Below are positions 10,178-20,754 of a stretch of 64,000 bases of DNA, one piece after another (position 1 is the stretch's first letter; every line of letters starts with the position of its first letter). The position numbers were made by a program, and so were the translations under genes. The stretch covers positions 1 to 64,000 of the forward strand of contig JBBHKE010000899.1 of assembly GCA_037447655.1 (NCBI GenBank), in the 5' to 3' direction. The DNA is from Zygnema cylindricum. Its lineage: Eukaryota; Streptophyta; Zygnematophyceae; Zygnematales; Zygnemataceae. The notes under the pieces are model-generated. The model did not search any database. It worked only from the letters and a program-made list of their open reading frames with translations, and was not told the DNA's origin.

Positions 10178-11151
10178 TGTTGTTTTGAAAAGTCAGTTTC
10201 GTGCGTACGAGACAGTTTGCCCGTAACAACTAATTGGATTTAATATGGAGGTTTGAATAGATTCACGGATTGGGGGAGCGAACGGATTGTTATAATTAAA
10301 GTGACGTAAAAGACTCATTGAGTGGTGTGAACAAGCTGTGACAAATGGACGGAGGATCGCGAAGCGATCCGATGTAAAATAAACGGAATGTTGGAATAGG
10401 CGCAGCCGGTACTGCGTAGCTGCAACGCAGTTAAGTCAACGTAGCTGCGACTATTTGTATGATCCGTACGGACAAGCGCAACCAGCGCAGCTGCGGATAA
10501 TATGACTAGGATAGATCTCGAGTAATGATGATTGTACGGTAGTGGTAGCTTAGCAGTTGCTTAGTGGTAGCTTGGTTTTTGACATACGAAGAGTGCGGTG
10601 TAAATATTGTGTAAAACAGAGGTTTGTCCTTTTGACTAATTAGTTTATTAGAGTAGATACAGTACGGCTGGTATGCCTCCGTACTCTGAGTATAACTTGC
10701 AGGACTTAGATTATTTTATGTATCGCAGTCAAGTTTATCAAAGCAATGGCAGACTGTTTTCTGCATCTTTGACCTGTTGGTGTGATCACTCTGTTTGGTG
10801 TTTTCATGTGAAACTTTGTGGAGTTATTCTATGATATAGAATATATATGTGTGTGAAGTTTCATTGTATTCCAGTTTCTCTGTAAGATTCTGTGAGCAGT
10901 CTAAGTGGTTAGTTTGTGAAGCTGTCAGCTGTTTTTGTGAAACTCTGGAGCCTATATCTTCTAGATGCCTTGGTGGATTTAGCTGTAACTTTGGGAGTTT
11001 ATAGTGTATATGGTATACTGCTTATTGGTGCAGTTTGAGGTGATTCTGTTCAGTTTGGAGTAATCTGTGCTGTCTGTAACACAGCTATTTTTGAGGTAGT
11101 TTGTGGGTGTTTCCGTGAGTAATCCATGGCTGAAATAGGCTATGGACAACA
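10178..11151 (+). repeat. 3' LTR of the gag-only retrotransposon
   Basis: Copy of 5460-6461, preceded by the purine tract TTTTCGGGGGAG (10167-10177) and followed by the CCCAT duplication. Confidence 0.92.
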
Positions 11152-11434
11152 CCCATGAATGAAAGTGGAGGTCCGAGACCCCAACGAATTATTTTCCGTA
11201 CATGCTTGTCATTTTTGTACGTACATGCGAGTGACGAGCGAAAAAAAAAATAGTGTGCACTCTCACTCTATCAAAAAATTTCGAAGACATTTCACGAGTG
11301 CAATCCCGTTTTTCTATTCGTTATTCTATTCGTTAATTGGTTATTGTTTAAATTAAAATCAGGTCGCGATTTGATTCTAGTACAAGTGTAAAGATGAGAT
11401 GGCGTGACGTGGAAGTGGGTCGAAATGATAATAA

Positions 11435-12166
11435 GGGTAACATTCCATTAGGCGGTCCCAGTAAATGTACGGACAAGTCTACAAACAGCGTTTACTAGAA
11501 GTCCGCTCCATTTTGTCGGGCCAGTAACGAACCTTGCTCAATTATGATTGGCGCCACATAGGCTAGAGACCAGATTCTAAAAATCTTAAAAAATCTACAA
11601 ATGGAAAGTCAGAACGAAATATCTGTACGATCGGAGGTAGTTTATGATTCGTACGTCAAGTTTGCGGCCAGATTTTGATTTTGAAAATGGAAATCAAAAT
11701 TTCGAAACGGAATGGCAAAAAGAAGCGACAAACTTTGACGTTCGCGACAAACTTTGAATGTCGGCGGATGTTAGGCGGACCGTGCAAGGAATTTTTTCGG
11801 CTGACCTGCATCCAGCGTGTCAGAAGGCACATTGCATGTACGGCGTGTAGGCCTTCGATCGCTTGGTCAAAGTATATTTTTTTTCTTTTTCACGTGTACT
11901 AATGGTAATCATCTAGTGGGCCCCAACTCTCCTCGCAAGGAGAGTTGGGGCCCACTAGGTGATGTGCGCGATTGTTTGGTGGATCTCGGGGGGTGAAACA
12001 TCCAACAATCAAGAATTACGCCTACATCATTGGAGCTTGCCGACACCTTTCCAGTAACGATGTTTCGTCTGACAAAAAAAAATATTGTACGGCTGTGTAC
12101 GTCACTGTACAAAAACGTACGGCGTCCAGCATTGAACCCCACTTTTCGTCTAATGGAATGTTACCC
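11435..12166. mobile_element. MITE family H (TTA/TAA target), copy 1
   Basis: TIRs GGGTAACATTCCATTAGGCG and the near-complement CGTCTAATGGAATGTTACCC, flanked by TAA on both sides (11432-11434, 12167-12169). A 3-bp TWA duplication with G-rich TIRs is typical of PIF/Harbinger-type elements. It sits in element A, whose sequence continues across it. At the middle (about 11911-11962) there is a near-perfect hairpin with stem GTGGGCCCCAACTCTCCT and a 4-base loop. Copies 2 and 3 lie at 23681 and 52837. Confidence 0.8.
11915..11957. repeat. Perfect hairpin in MITE H copy 1
   Basis: AGTGGGCCCCAACTCTCCT is followed by the loop CGCA and the exact complementary arm. Confidence 0.9.
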
Positions 12167-12188
12167 TAAATAGCGCCAAATTGACTTA

Positions 12189-13132
12189 GGGCGTGTTCTC
12201 ATGTGTTCAAGTAAGGGTTTTTTTCCGTCGTTTACAAAGAAAATGGGACTTCCAACTTGAAATTATTACGCCGTGCGAAAAATGGGCAAAAACTCAAATA
12301 CATTCTACGTCATCTTGGAACTTGAAAGGTATGGCGATTTGGCAGTATTATCATCGCAACCCACTTCCAGCTCATCTTCACACTTGCAATGAAATCAAAT
12401 TGCGACCTGATTTTAATCAAAATAACACCCTATTGACGAATAGGAAACTTGGATTGCACGCGTCAAACGTTTTCAAAATTTTTTGCACGAAAGAAAGTAC
12501 ACGCTATTTTTTTCACTACTCGTCACGAGCATGCACACAAGAAAATGACAAACATGTACGGAAAAAAACTTGCAGGGGTTTCGGACCTTCACTTTCCTTC
12601 ATGGGTCCTTTGCAAAAGTTTACGTCGTCCTCGTCTCTCTTCCTCTTTCTCACTCGATCGCTCTTATTTCTCTCTCCCCTAAATGAAATGCGGCAATGAT
12701 GGTTTCAAATGAAAAATGTATTTTTTATCTTTTTTTTGAATATCTTTGGTCTTATTTTGACGGCATATCGAATGATAAAAGATAAATAAAACAAACCGGA
12801 AGCCATGGCAGAAAGTTTACGTACTAATGACGTCACAGCGTGGCGTGACTTAGCAATGTCAAAACCCTAAACATCTACGATGTCAGAAAAACCTCGACGT
12901 CTACAACCGTCGCCGTTTTTGTAGACGTCACTTATTTTAGGAAGTTTCGCAGTAGTCTACATTTCGTTTCATATTTTGTCGCACATTTGTAGACGTCTAC
13001 GACTATCACAAATTTGAAGTAATGAAAGCGCAAGTAATGAATGACATAGGAACACTTTGAAAAGTACACCGTAAAATCAGCGCTAAAATCCAAAAAAACG
13101 TTTCAAAATACCCGTTACATGGGAACACGCCC
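12189..13132. mobile_element. TIR element B, complete copy
   Basis: Left end GGGCGTGTTCTCATGT and right end ACATGGGAACACGCCC are complementary. Flanks are TTA (left) and TAA (right). Internal landmarks, such as the paired GTAGACGTC motifs near 12900-13005, recur in reverse in element A at about 5068-5175. No transposase-like frame is seen, so it is a non-autonomous element of about 944 bp. Confidence 0.75.
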
Positions 13133-13667
13133 TAACTACGTAGCTTTTACCAACCAATCAAATGCTACACTTCACTACATAACATTTACGTGCAAAAGTG
13201 CGCGCCAAACGAAACGCGACTTCGCACGAACGTGCGTCGCAAATTTCGCACGCGAAACTACCTGCGAAATTACATTAAGTGAAAGTGACGTTAACGATCG
13301 TGCGCACTAAACGATCAAATGTTTAATAAGTACTTTACTTTATAAAACGTAAACGCGAAATTTCGGTACTAATTTGACCCTTAACCCGTTTCAATGATAC
13401 CCACTTGTTAGTTTGACCCTGCGCTGTCACCTAAATGCACCTATCACTATTTCTTTTGAATTAAAACTCCAAATCGGGCGATTCATTCGCGGACGTCTAC
13501 CAAATTCAAAACTTTGTATTCCTGACCTTTAAATACCCATTTACGACCAAGTTTGATCCACTATTACTGTTTCACCACGTATGACAATCTGTTTCATACT
13601 CCGTATAAAAGGAGTTTAGTACGTGCAGATATCCGTACAACTATACGTAATAAACGATAAAATCATC

Positions 13668-13732
13668 GGTAGCGGTGTCATCGCAATGAAAAACCGATAT
13701 TATCCGTTTTTTATCGCGATAACACCGGTACC
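13668..13732. repeat. Imperfect hairpin, ~27-bp arms
   Basis: GGTAGCGGTGTCATCGC at 13669 pairs with GCGATAACACCGGTACC ending at about 13732, with a 9-base centre. Confidence 0.65.
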
Positions 13733-13825
13733 AATATATCGTTCCAATACATCGATTACAAAGGGACACATCGGTTGCCGCCAAAACCCTAACGATACCC
13801 AACACTTAGAATTTCAATTGATAGA

Positions 13826-14665
13826 GGGATTTCAATATATGGAAACATGTGCTCCCGAGGTAAATGTTGATTTGGTGAAAGTGGCCTTCACAACAACCGG
13901 AGAGGAGCATCTTCACCAGATGGATGACGAGACGACAATTTCAAAAGGCGACCTTGAGGAGAAACGGTTCATGAAAGTTCGTGCGAGGGTGACGGTAAAG
14001 CTTGGAACGGTGTCGCGGGTATGGAAATTCCTCAATCGACTGATTCACGCGTTGCGAACCTAGTACGTGCACATTAACAAAGTTTTGTTGGAATTCGGAT
14101 TTGTAAAGACAAGGTTAGATTCGGGCTTGTATGTGAAAGGACAAGTAAACGTTTCGTAATAGGAGGCCATTGCATGCCTCATGTACCTTATCGTTGGAAA
14201 GAGGTTAGATATTATGGCGGGCGTTTGATTGTTAGCAAGGATTCACAGGCAATGGAAAATATTCCTTAGGAGGTCGTGAAGCGATTGGTCCTATATGTGG
14301 TAGACACATTGAGTATGGGATTGGTGTTTCAATTGAGTGGAGGTGCTGATTTCGAAAGCACAACTTCCAATTATGAATTCTCGTTCGGTGGAACGATAGT
14401 TTCGAGGAGTTTTTGGCTCTACACAATTGTGGCCTTTAGTTCTACAAAGGCCGAATGTATGGCCGCTTGTCATACGGCAAAGGCTACTCATTTGAAGAAA
14501 CCATACTTAGAGAGTTAAACAAATCTATTTTGTTGTACGAGAGTCTTTCAAACAGCATGAGTTTTACGCAATCAATTAGGAATCTTGTGTTTCATAAGAG
14601 GACACGACATATTTGGACGCAATGTTATTTTATTCAAGATCTTGTGAGAGACATAGATTTATAAT
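13826..14665 (+). pseudogene. copia reverse transcriptase/RNase H remnant
   Basis: Reading across stops and frames recovers the RVT_2 order. YMETCAPEVNVDLVKVAF and HQMDDETTISKGDLEEKRFM correspond to the copia YxExFAPV and HQMDVKTAFLNGDLEE blocks. These are followed by VWKFLNRLIHALRT, VLLEFGFVKTRLDSGLYVKG, and in the RNase H region FSSTKAECMA and FHKRTRHI. The catalytic YVDD segment is deleted between about 14140 and 14200. It encodes no functional protein. Confidence 0.75.
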
Positions 14666-15043
14666 TTGTCTTTATTCCTACTCTTGAAGAGGCATGCCTA
14701 CTAAGTTAGCTATGCAAGATGTATTTGTAAGAGGCAAACCTAAGCTAAGCTTGCTATGATGTGAGGGGATTCCACATAGGAAACATTATGGAATTGATTT
14801 TTTGATGAATCAACGTATTGGCTGGAATTTCTTTTCCACGTAATTGTATCGGTATGCAATGGCTTTGTTCGTTCGATACCGCAGTTTGCTAGCGGCACAT
14901 TTTCTTTCATTTGATTATCAATGTTGCGTGGAACCACACTTTCGGTCCAACTCACTACTTCGGATCACTATGGTGTCTAAATGTCCACCTCTTACTTTGC
15001 AATGGAGTGTTAGTGGGGCACCTTTTCAATGGCATGAATACTA

Positions 15044-15260
15044 CACCGCCAATCGTTATTAGCATTGTGTACGCTAATTCGGTCCCGCTTTTTTAATTTT
15101 TTATTCTCAAATAGGATTATCCACACTATTTAAAAAAAACCCTAATTCCTAATTAGAATAGACGATTTCTTCGAAAATTTTCAAATTCCCAATTAGCGTA
15201 AACCACGCTAATTATTCGTATACGCTAAAAAAACTTACACGCTAATAACGATTCGCGGTG
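15044..15260. mobile_element. MITE family 2 (TA target site), copy a
   Basis: Left TIR CACCGCCAATCGTTATTAGC and right TIR GCTAATAACGATTCGCGGTG, flanked by TA, 217 bp. It shares TIR ends with family 1 but has a different interior (TACGCTAATTCGG, CAAATTCCCAATTAGCG). Confidence 0.75.
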
Positions 15261-15420
15261 TAGTGTTTATGTTTTGGAGACTAAGTTAGAATTATTGAGT
15301 GAGAGAGAGTGGGAGAATCGTTTCAACAGTGTATGTGAAATGGTCGAATGTATTATGTGTATGGCGGTGTAATTTGTTGTGCTAGTGCTTCTGTTTGGGT
15401 GAGTTTTGCTGCTATCGATC

Positions 15421-15890
15421 TTATCATCTCCCTCTCTCCCTCTTTCTCCCTCTCCCCTCCCTCTCCCTCTCCCTTGCCCTCCCCCTTCCCCTCTCCCCCT
15501 ACCCCCCCTCTCCCCCTACCTCCCCCTCCCCTTCTCCCCCCCCCTCCAACTCCCCCTCCCCCTCCCCCTCCCCCTTCGCTCCTCGCCCCCTTTCCCTTTC
15601 TCCCTCTCACCCTCTCTCTCCTCCTCTCCCTCTCTCACCCTCTCTCTCCTCCTCTCCCTCTCTCACCCCTCTCCCCCTCTCTCTCCTCTCCCTCTCTCAC
15701 CCCTCTCCCCCTCTCTCTCCTTCTCTCCCTCTCTCACCCCCTCTCCCCCTCTCTTCCCCTCCCTCCTGCTCTCTTTCCCTCTCCCTCTCCCCCTCCCCCT
15801 CCCCCCTCCTTCCGTTCCTTCCTCCTTCCTTTCCTCCCTCCCTCTCTCTTTCCTTCTCCCCTTCACTCTCGCTCTCTCCTTCCCCGCGTG
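15421..15890. repeat. Polypyrimidine (CCCTCTCTC) tract
   Basis: Almost purely C and T on the plus strand for about 470 bp, with local CTCTCACCCCTCTCC repeats. All six frames are open for long stretches (Pro/Ser/Leu-rich or Gly/Arg/Glu-rich), which is an artefact of composition. Followed by a degenerate GCGTGCGTGMGAA repeat at 15885-15975. Confidence 0.9.
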
Positions 15891-15996
15891 CGTGAGAAAT
15901 ACTGCGCGTGCGTGAGAAACACTGCGCGTGCGTGCAGAATACCGCGCGTGCGTGCATGATAACATGCGAGCGAGCAGCCGACACGATGCGGCATGA

Positions 15997-16045
15997 CAAG
16001 GGAGAGGGAGAGGGAGAGGGAGAGGGAGAGGGAGAGGGAGAGAGA
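15997..16045. repeat. (GGGAGA)n microsatellite
   Basis: Perfect hexamer run GAGGGA, about 7 units. Confidence 0.9.
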
Positions 16046-16269
16046 GCAAACCGCTCCCTCCAGCTCAGCTCTCTTGCTCTAATAACTCAAAAACCTAATT
16101 TTATAGCCCTACCCTTACCTGCAAAGCTTCTCAACATGACCAATAATAGTACCCTTAACTCTCACACTATTTGTGGCAGGAAAACCTTAACCTTAGTTCT
16201 ACCTTTACCATGACGTGGCAACCCTAAATCGAAGTTGCATCTTTTAATTTAGCTTCCAACCTTAAGGTT

Positions 16270-16420
16270 TCAAGAAAACCTAACCCTAACCCTAACATTA
16301 ACCCTAACCCTAACATTAATCCTAACCCTAATCTAATCTAACCCTAACCGTGACCCTAACCTTAAGCCAACCCTTACGTTCACCCTAACTCTTAACCGTC
16401 GTAAACCCTAAACCCTAAAA
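16270..16420. repeat. Interstitial telomere-like repeats (CCCTAA)n
   Basis: Degenerate AACCCT and CCTAAC units, including short perfect runs, ending with two AAACCCT units. Both TTAGGG-type and plant TTTAGGG-type units occur. Confidence 0.85.
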
Positions 16421-16599
16421 GTGTAATGAGTTTCCAGTAAGGGAGGCGACATTGTTCTCCTGACAGACGATGTGATGGATGGACAATTTCTTTGGAAAAA
16501 GACAAAAAGTGCTTCCACTTTGTGCCTATTCTGAAGAAAAAGTATCCACACTATTTCGTTCATGTGAGCTCATGCGAGCTTGTGATTTATTGTTCTGTA

Positions 16600-16816
16600 C
16601 ACCGTGAATCGCCATTAGCGTTAATGTTTTTCTGGTCTTCTAAAACGTCTTTTCTCTGTACACACATGTCGGATTGTGGATCTGACGGTTGCGATTGAAA
16701 GGTAAGATTCTCATCTTCCGATTGGCGGCCTCAAATTGAAAATCGGGCAAATGTCTACGGAGAAAATATGTTTAAAGTGGCGAAAAAACTAGTAACACTA
16801 ATAGCGATGCAAGGTG
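16600..16816. mobile_element. MITE family 1, copy b
   Basis: CACCGTGAATCGCCATTAGC on the left and GCGATGCAAGGTG on the right, flanked by TA. Interior has TTTTCTCTGTACACAC, GACGGTTGCGATTGAAAGG and CCGATTGGCGG, almost identical in order to the copy at 25133. Length is 217 bp. Confidence 0.82.
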
Positions 16817-17367
16817 TACTTCTTTTCTGGCTGTTTGTGTCAACTGTCAAGCACTTTTTTTTCATGTGTTCCACACAATATAGTATTATACTTAACATTG
16901 GACAGGCATGTCGATTGTCGTATTGACATGACGGACGTCATTTACAAAGTACAATTCGCGGCAAAATTCTACAAGACCGATTGCCGGTCAGCAAAAAAAA
17001 ATAAAAAATCCGACAAGTGTGCACGAGAAAAGATGCTTATAGTGACGATAAATATATCTTCGGTGCTAACGACACATTGTACTCCACATATTGGCCTCCC
17101 AATCTTAATTGTACTATTATGTACCTTCAAATACAATATTGTACATGCTGACGTAGGCGGTTGTGCCAAACCAAAATGACTAGTGCGATTATCATTTCCT
17201 GTATTTGACACAAGTGTCAATTTCCATGGACCATATTGAAACGTTTAAAATTCTTTATTTCAAAAATTATTGTTTCCCTCTCCGCCTCTCCTTTCTCTAC
17301 TTTCCTTTCCTTTTATTTCCCCTCCCTCTCCTTCACCCTTCTCCCTTCCCTCCCTCTCTGCAATCCA

Positions 17368-18666
17368 ATGGCCTGGTCTTCCTTGAGCTTTCTCCACCCT
17401 TTTTTTGGCTCTCGAGCTTGTCTCCTCGCTTCATTCTCTCCATCCTATGACAAGCCGCCAGCTGTCCCTCCACACGTGCCACAACCTAATACATCACCAC
17501 TCCGCCACCTGTCCTCCTGTCAGCAGTTCCCTGGACTGAACTCTCTCCCTCGCCGCCCACTCCCGGCCCTAAGAGAGGGCAACGAGGAGGCTGACGTGGC
17601 GGATGACAAATGTCACGTCACAAATCCAAGACGTGACGCGGTAAAGCTCGAAGCTGACGTGGCAAAGGTTACTACAGAAGCGACAATATCTGAATCTGAC
17701 GTGGCAGACATCACAAGGATCTTGCTGAGCTTGGGGTGTTCTATGCCGCAGTTAGAAAAAATTTTGAAAAAAAAATCAGTAACTCTTGCAGTACTAGGCA
17801 AACAACATATTTTTAGGAAGGCGGCCATTTTCAGTGCGTACGGAATTGAATCACATTGCTTCCTCAAGGCTTTGGAGAAATATTCGAATCCCTCGCAACA
17901 TTTCCTTTGCGCTCCAGACGAGCGACACGTGTCGGTACTCAACTATCTCCAAGAAACTTTAAAAGTGGAAAATTTGGGGAAAATGGTGAGTCGTTTCCCT
18001 AATATATTGAGTTTACTCCCAACCACTATTCATTCCAAATTGCATTTGTGGTCAAGTCTTGGTGTGCGTCTCACTCCTTCCTTAGTGGAGAAGTATCCAG
18101 CAATGTTGGCAGTTAGTGAGAAAACTGTGGCAGAAGGGATAGAGGCAATCAATTTGATTTTCCCCGATCAACTTGGTATAGACATCCTTTCAAAATTTCC
18201 CATTCTGGCCAGTAGAAAAGGCCATGTCTTGCACGAAAGGGCCAATGGGATACAAGAGTTGTTTGGCATTGACTTTGCACAACGACTTTTGGTGAAGAAC
18301 CCAGGGATTCTCTTAGCTCCTCTTTCCACAATCCAATGTACATACAAACAACTTCTTGAACATTTTGGAGAAGAGAGATGCATGAAAATCGTGCAAGTGC
18401 AAACAAAACTTGTGGGCAACTCTTGGGATACCATCAACCCGAAATTAGAGTTTCTTGTTAACGAAATGGGATGCACATTAGAGGATGTGGCTTCGTACCC
18501 AGCGGTTCTTAACTTATCGCTTGAAAATCGATTGAAGCCACGATATAATGCACTCATAAAAACCGGAATAGATGGGAGGCACCATTCCTTGCAAGTCATC
18601 TTCAATCCAACAAACGAGGCGTTTGAAAGAAGATTTGGCGTTTCTTTATTTTGTGATAAAGTGTGA
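17368..18666 (+). CDS. mTERF-family organellar transcription regulator
   Basis: A single 432-residue open frame. mTERF proteins are nuclear-encoded helical-repeat nucleic-acid binders that act on transcription or RNA maturation in plastids and mitochondria. The first ~75 residues (MAWSSLSFLHPFFGSRACL..., rich in Ser, Pro, Arg, few acids) fit a transit peptide. Residues ~75-115 hold an unusual DVA repeat (EADVADD, EADVAKV, ESDVADI). From ~115 come tandem mTERF motifs: ILLSLGCSMPQLEKIL, LGKMVSRFPNILSL, GVRLTPSLVEKYPAML, ILSKFPILA, LLVKNPGILL, MGCTLEDVASYPAVL, and the typical C-terminal LSLENRLKPRYNALI. The frame stays open upstream to ATG 17236, but the internal Met gives the better targeting sequence. 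It appears intronless and is the only intact one of three tandem copies. Confidence 0.88.
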   Translation: MAWSSLSFLHPFFGSRACLLASFSPSYDKPPAVPPHVPQPNTSPLRHLSSCQQFPGLNSLPRRPLPALREGNEEADVADDKCHVTNPRRDAVKLEADVAKVTTEATISESDVADITRILLSLGCSMPQLEKILKKKSVTLAVLGKQHIFRKAAIFSAYGIESHCFLKALEKYSNPSQHFLCAPDERHVSVLNYLQETLKVENLGKMVSRFPNILSLLPTTIHSKLHLWSSLGVRLTPSLVEKYPAMLAVSEKTVAEGIEAINLIFPDQLGIDILSKFPILASRKGHVLHERANGIQELFGIDFAQRLLVKNPGILLAPLSTIQCTYKQLLEHFGEERCMKIVQVQTKLVGNSWDTINPKLEFLVNEMGCTLEDVASYPAVLNLSLENRLKPRYNALIKTGIDGRHHSLQVIFNPTNEAFERRFGVSLFCDKV

Positions 18667-19140
18667 GTTCAAAAAGGCATTCATTCTCTCATAATGATTT
18701 TAACCTCAGAATTTGAGGTGTTTGTTTGTTTTAATGTATACTATCGGTATTTTTGCAATGCGGCGAACAAAAATTTGGCCTTGAAAAATGACGGTCCATT
18801 GTTGTTGTAAGTTTTTGAATCAATTGTGGAAACGTAGTTTTTGATTTATTCGTGTGCTTTTCAATTCTTACATATCAATGTTGAAATAGTGAACTTATTA
18901 GGAGATTTGCAGTTATACTTGTAGACATAAGGATGAAGTGAAGGTGAGGAGAGGTTAATAACAAGTGGGGTTCCGTCACAAGTTGCCTTCTAAATTTGCT
19001 CCATCTGTCACTCGTTTTTGAGGCTTGGGAGACCGGAGGAATAAACCGGAGGAAATAGACTAGAGGAAATAGACCGGAGGAAATGCCATTGCAATAAATT
19101 TGAAGATAAGATGTGTGTGGGATGGGTACCTTAAATCCCA
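18667..19140. other. 3' flank shared by the mTERF copies
   Basis: Sequence after the stop, including AATTTGAGGTGTTTGTTTG and later CATTGCAATAAATTTGAAGA, recurs after the two pseudogene copies (26015-26440 and, more diverged, 21648-22060). This shows the duplicated unit includes downstream DNA. Confidence 0.7.
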
Positions 19141-19144
19141 TAGG

Positions 19145-19520
19145 CTCGGTGGAGCACGTTGAGGGAGTTTTTGTTCAGTTCAACGATCCATAATATTACT
19201 AGTAAATTGAAGTAGGGTAGACGCTTGCACTCGCTGCAAAGTCATAGATAAACGTTGACGGTAAAAAGAAGCAAAGATCAAAGCTTTAAGACTCCCAAGG
19301 GCCCCCCACTTAAAAGAGCGCCGACCAAAAGTAAAAAAGGACTCCCAAGGGCCCTCCTCTTAAAAGAACAACGACCAAAAGGACAACAGAACTCATTCAA
19401 AGCAACTCCTAACACCGTCGTCAGAATAAGTCATCCACATCATCATGGTGTGCATAATTACACTCTTATTTCCTAAAAGTCTCACGCGCGACCACTCGAA
19501 CATGTCGAGACGTCTGAAAA
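19145..19520 (-). pseudogene. 3' fragment of the RT-associated repeat (as 40740-41895)
   Basis: GGAGCACGTTGAGGGAGTT, CGCTTGCACTCGCTGCAAAG and TAAACGTTGACGGTAAA match, in the same order and strand, the segment beginning near 40697. Internal GACTCCCAAGGGCCC is duplicated. It is decayed with no useful frame. Confidence 0.65.
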
Positions 19521-20318
19521 ATGGCTCTAATTAAGGTAGGATTCATATCATATGTTTGCAACTAAGTTTCGACGCGTAAGTGTTGTGGTGATGTTTGTCT
19601 CTATTTCAAGTGCCTCAAAAAGTAAATGTTATTTTGAAATTTGTTATGGTTTTTATGTGCGAAAAAAGTGCGACTAACCATCTGAGTTCATTATTATTGT
19701 AAACCATCCGAGTTTATGGGAACAAAAGAATTGAAAAGCTAAAGCAAAACTGAAAAACCGAGACACTAGCAGAAGCAAACTAAAATGAAAACACCGCGGA
19801 AGAAACAAATGCACGGAAGCTAATAACAGGCAACATTGGTATGCACAAATGCAAACATACAATATCATATCATCATTACTGAAAAAACGGAAAGGCTTCA
19901 AAACCCGTCTCAAGTTGTTGCTTTCCCATATTTACCGAACTTTGCATAAAAGTCCAATTTTCATCATAATGTCAAACGCAATAACACAACAAGAAAAAAG
20001 CAAATCTAAAAATTTACTAAACAACCTAGATTAATAAGCCACAATGTTCGACGAGACATTGTCAAACAATAGGCTATATGACACCCGTAATTCAAACCTT
20101 TTTTTAGTCGAAAGTTAAAAGAAGTGGTAAACCAAATTCCTCTTGCAACTTCATTGATTCTGTTTGAATTAGAGACAATTTTTGTCATAGTAATGGTCTC
20201 CATAGTAAATTGTATTCAGGCTGTTGCTTTCGCATGTCCACCGGGCGGGACGCGACGAGAAGGCGTTCGCATGGTAACAAACTCCTCCGCGGCTCACGGG
20301 TGAATACCGACCTGAAAA
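19521..20318. other. No gene recognised
   Basis: Unique-looking AT-rich DNA between the RT-associated repeat and a minisatellite. Confidence 0.45.
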
Positions 20319-20319
20319 A

Positions 20320-20640
20320 CAAAAGAATCTTATGAGTATGTTATGTTTGTCATATGTTATAACCACATTATGCGATGCCATAAGTATGTTATGAATACAT
20401 TATTTTTTGTCATGAGTATGTTATGATTACATTGTGCTATGTCATGAGTATCTTATGAACATGCCATGTTATGTCATAAGTATGTTATGAGTACGTTGTG
20501 TGATGTCACAAGTATGTTATGAATGCGTTGTATTAAGTCATAAGTATGTTATAAGTATGTTATGTTATGTCATAAGTACATTAAGAGCATGTTATGTTAT
20601 GTTATAAGTATGTTATGCGTACATTGTTTTGTCATACTGT
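20320..20640. repeat. Degenerate ~35-40-bp tandem array
   Basis: About eight units built on CATAAGTATGTTATGA and TACATTGTGTTATGT, immediately upstream of mTERF pseudogene copy 2. Confidence 0.8.
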
Positions 20641-20754
20641 TAGGATTGCTCTAAAATAATTAAAAAAAAAATATTCCAAGTTTTCAACTTCTGTAGGCCG
20701 ATGATTAAAGTTTTTTTCCCAATTTCTGGGTTTTTATGCCGTAATTAGAACAGA

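Larger units (their letters stand above)
5460..11151 (+). mobile_element. Full-length gag-only copia-type LTR retrotransposon
   Basis: Two long terminal repeats (5460-6461 and 10178-11151) begin TGTTG and end CAACA, and the 5-bp duplication CCCAT sits at 5455-5459 and 11152-11156. A half-tRNA primer site follows the 5' LTR and a purine tract (CGGGGGAG) precedes the 3' LTR. The interior carries a gag pseudogene with a CCHC knuckle and two unrecognised open frames. I find no protease, integrase or reverse transcriptase motif, so it must have depended on another element's enzymes. A related solo LTR (8430-9586) is inserted inside it. The two LTRs differ by scattered substitutions and an indel in a CAGCGCAGC repeat, so the insertion is not brand new. 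Confidence 0.9.
4937..12185. mobile_element. TIR element A, interrupted and truncated
   Basis: Starts with GGGCGTGTGCCCATGTAATC after TTA and is the reverse complement of element B (12189-13132). Homology runs 4937-5459, resumes at 11152 after an inserted LTR retrotransposon, stops at 11434 for an inserted MITE, resumes at 12167, and ends abruptly near 12185, where B begins. The final roughly 150 bp expected from B are missing. Without inserts it is about 820 bp with no coding capacity. TIRs of the form GGGCGTGTTCCCATGT beside TTA/TAA hint at a PIF/Harbinger-type element, though the flanking trinucleotides are not identical. Confidence 0.65.

Noticed and set aside
12193-12699. 168-residue open frame as a gene
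   Set aside because: It lies inside TIR element B. The inverted element A does not preserve it as an open frame.
13119-13310. Arg/Thr-rich small open frame as a gene
   Set aside because: Short, without motifs, straddling the end of element B.
15348-16049. Several long open frames on both strands (Pro/Ser/Leu- or Gly/Arg/Glu-rich)
   Set aside because: They come from a CT/GA-only tract that lacks stop codons in most frames. There is no domain, and all frames are equally open.
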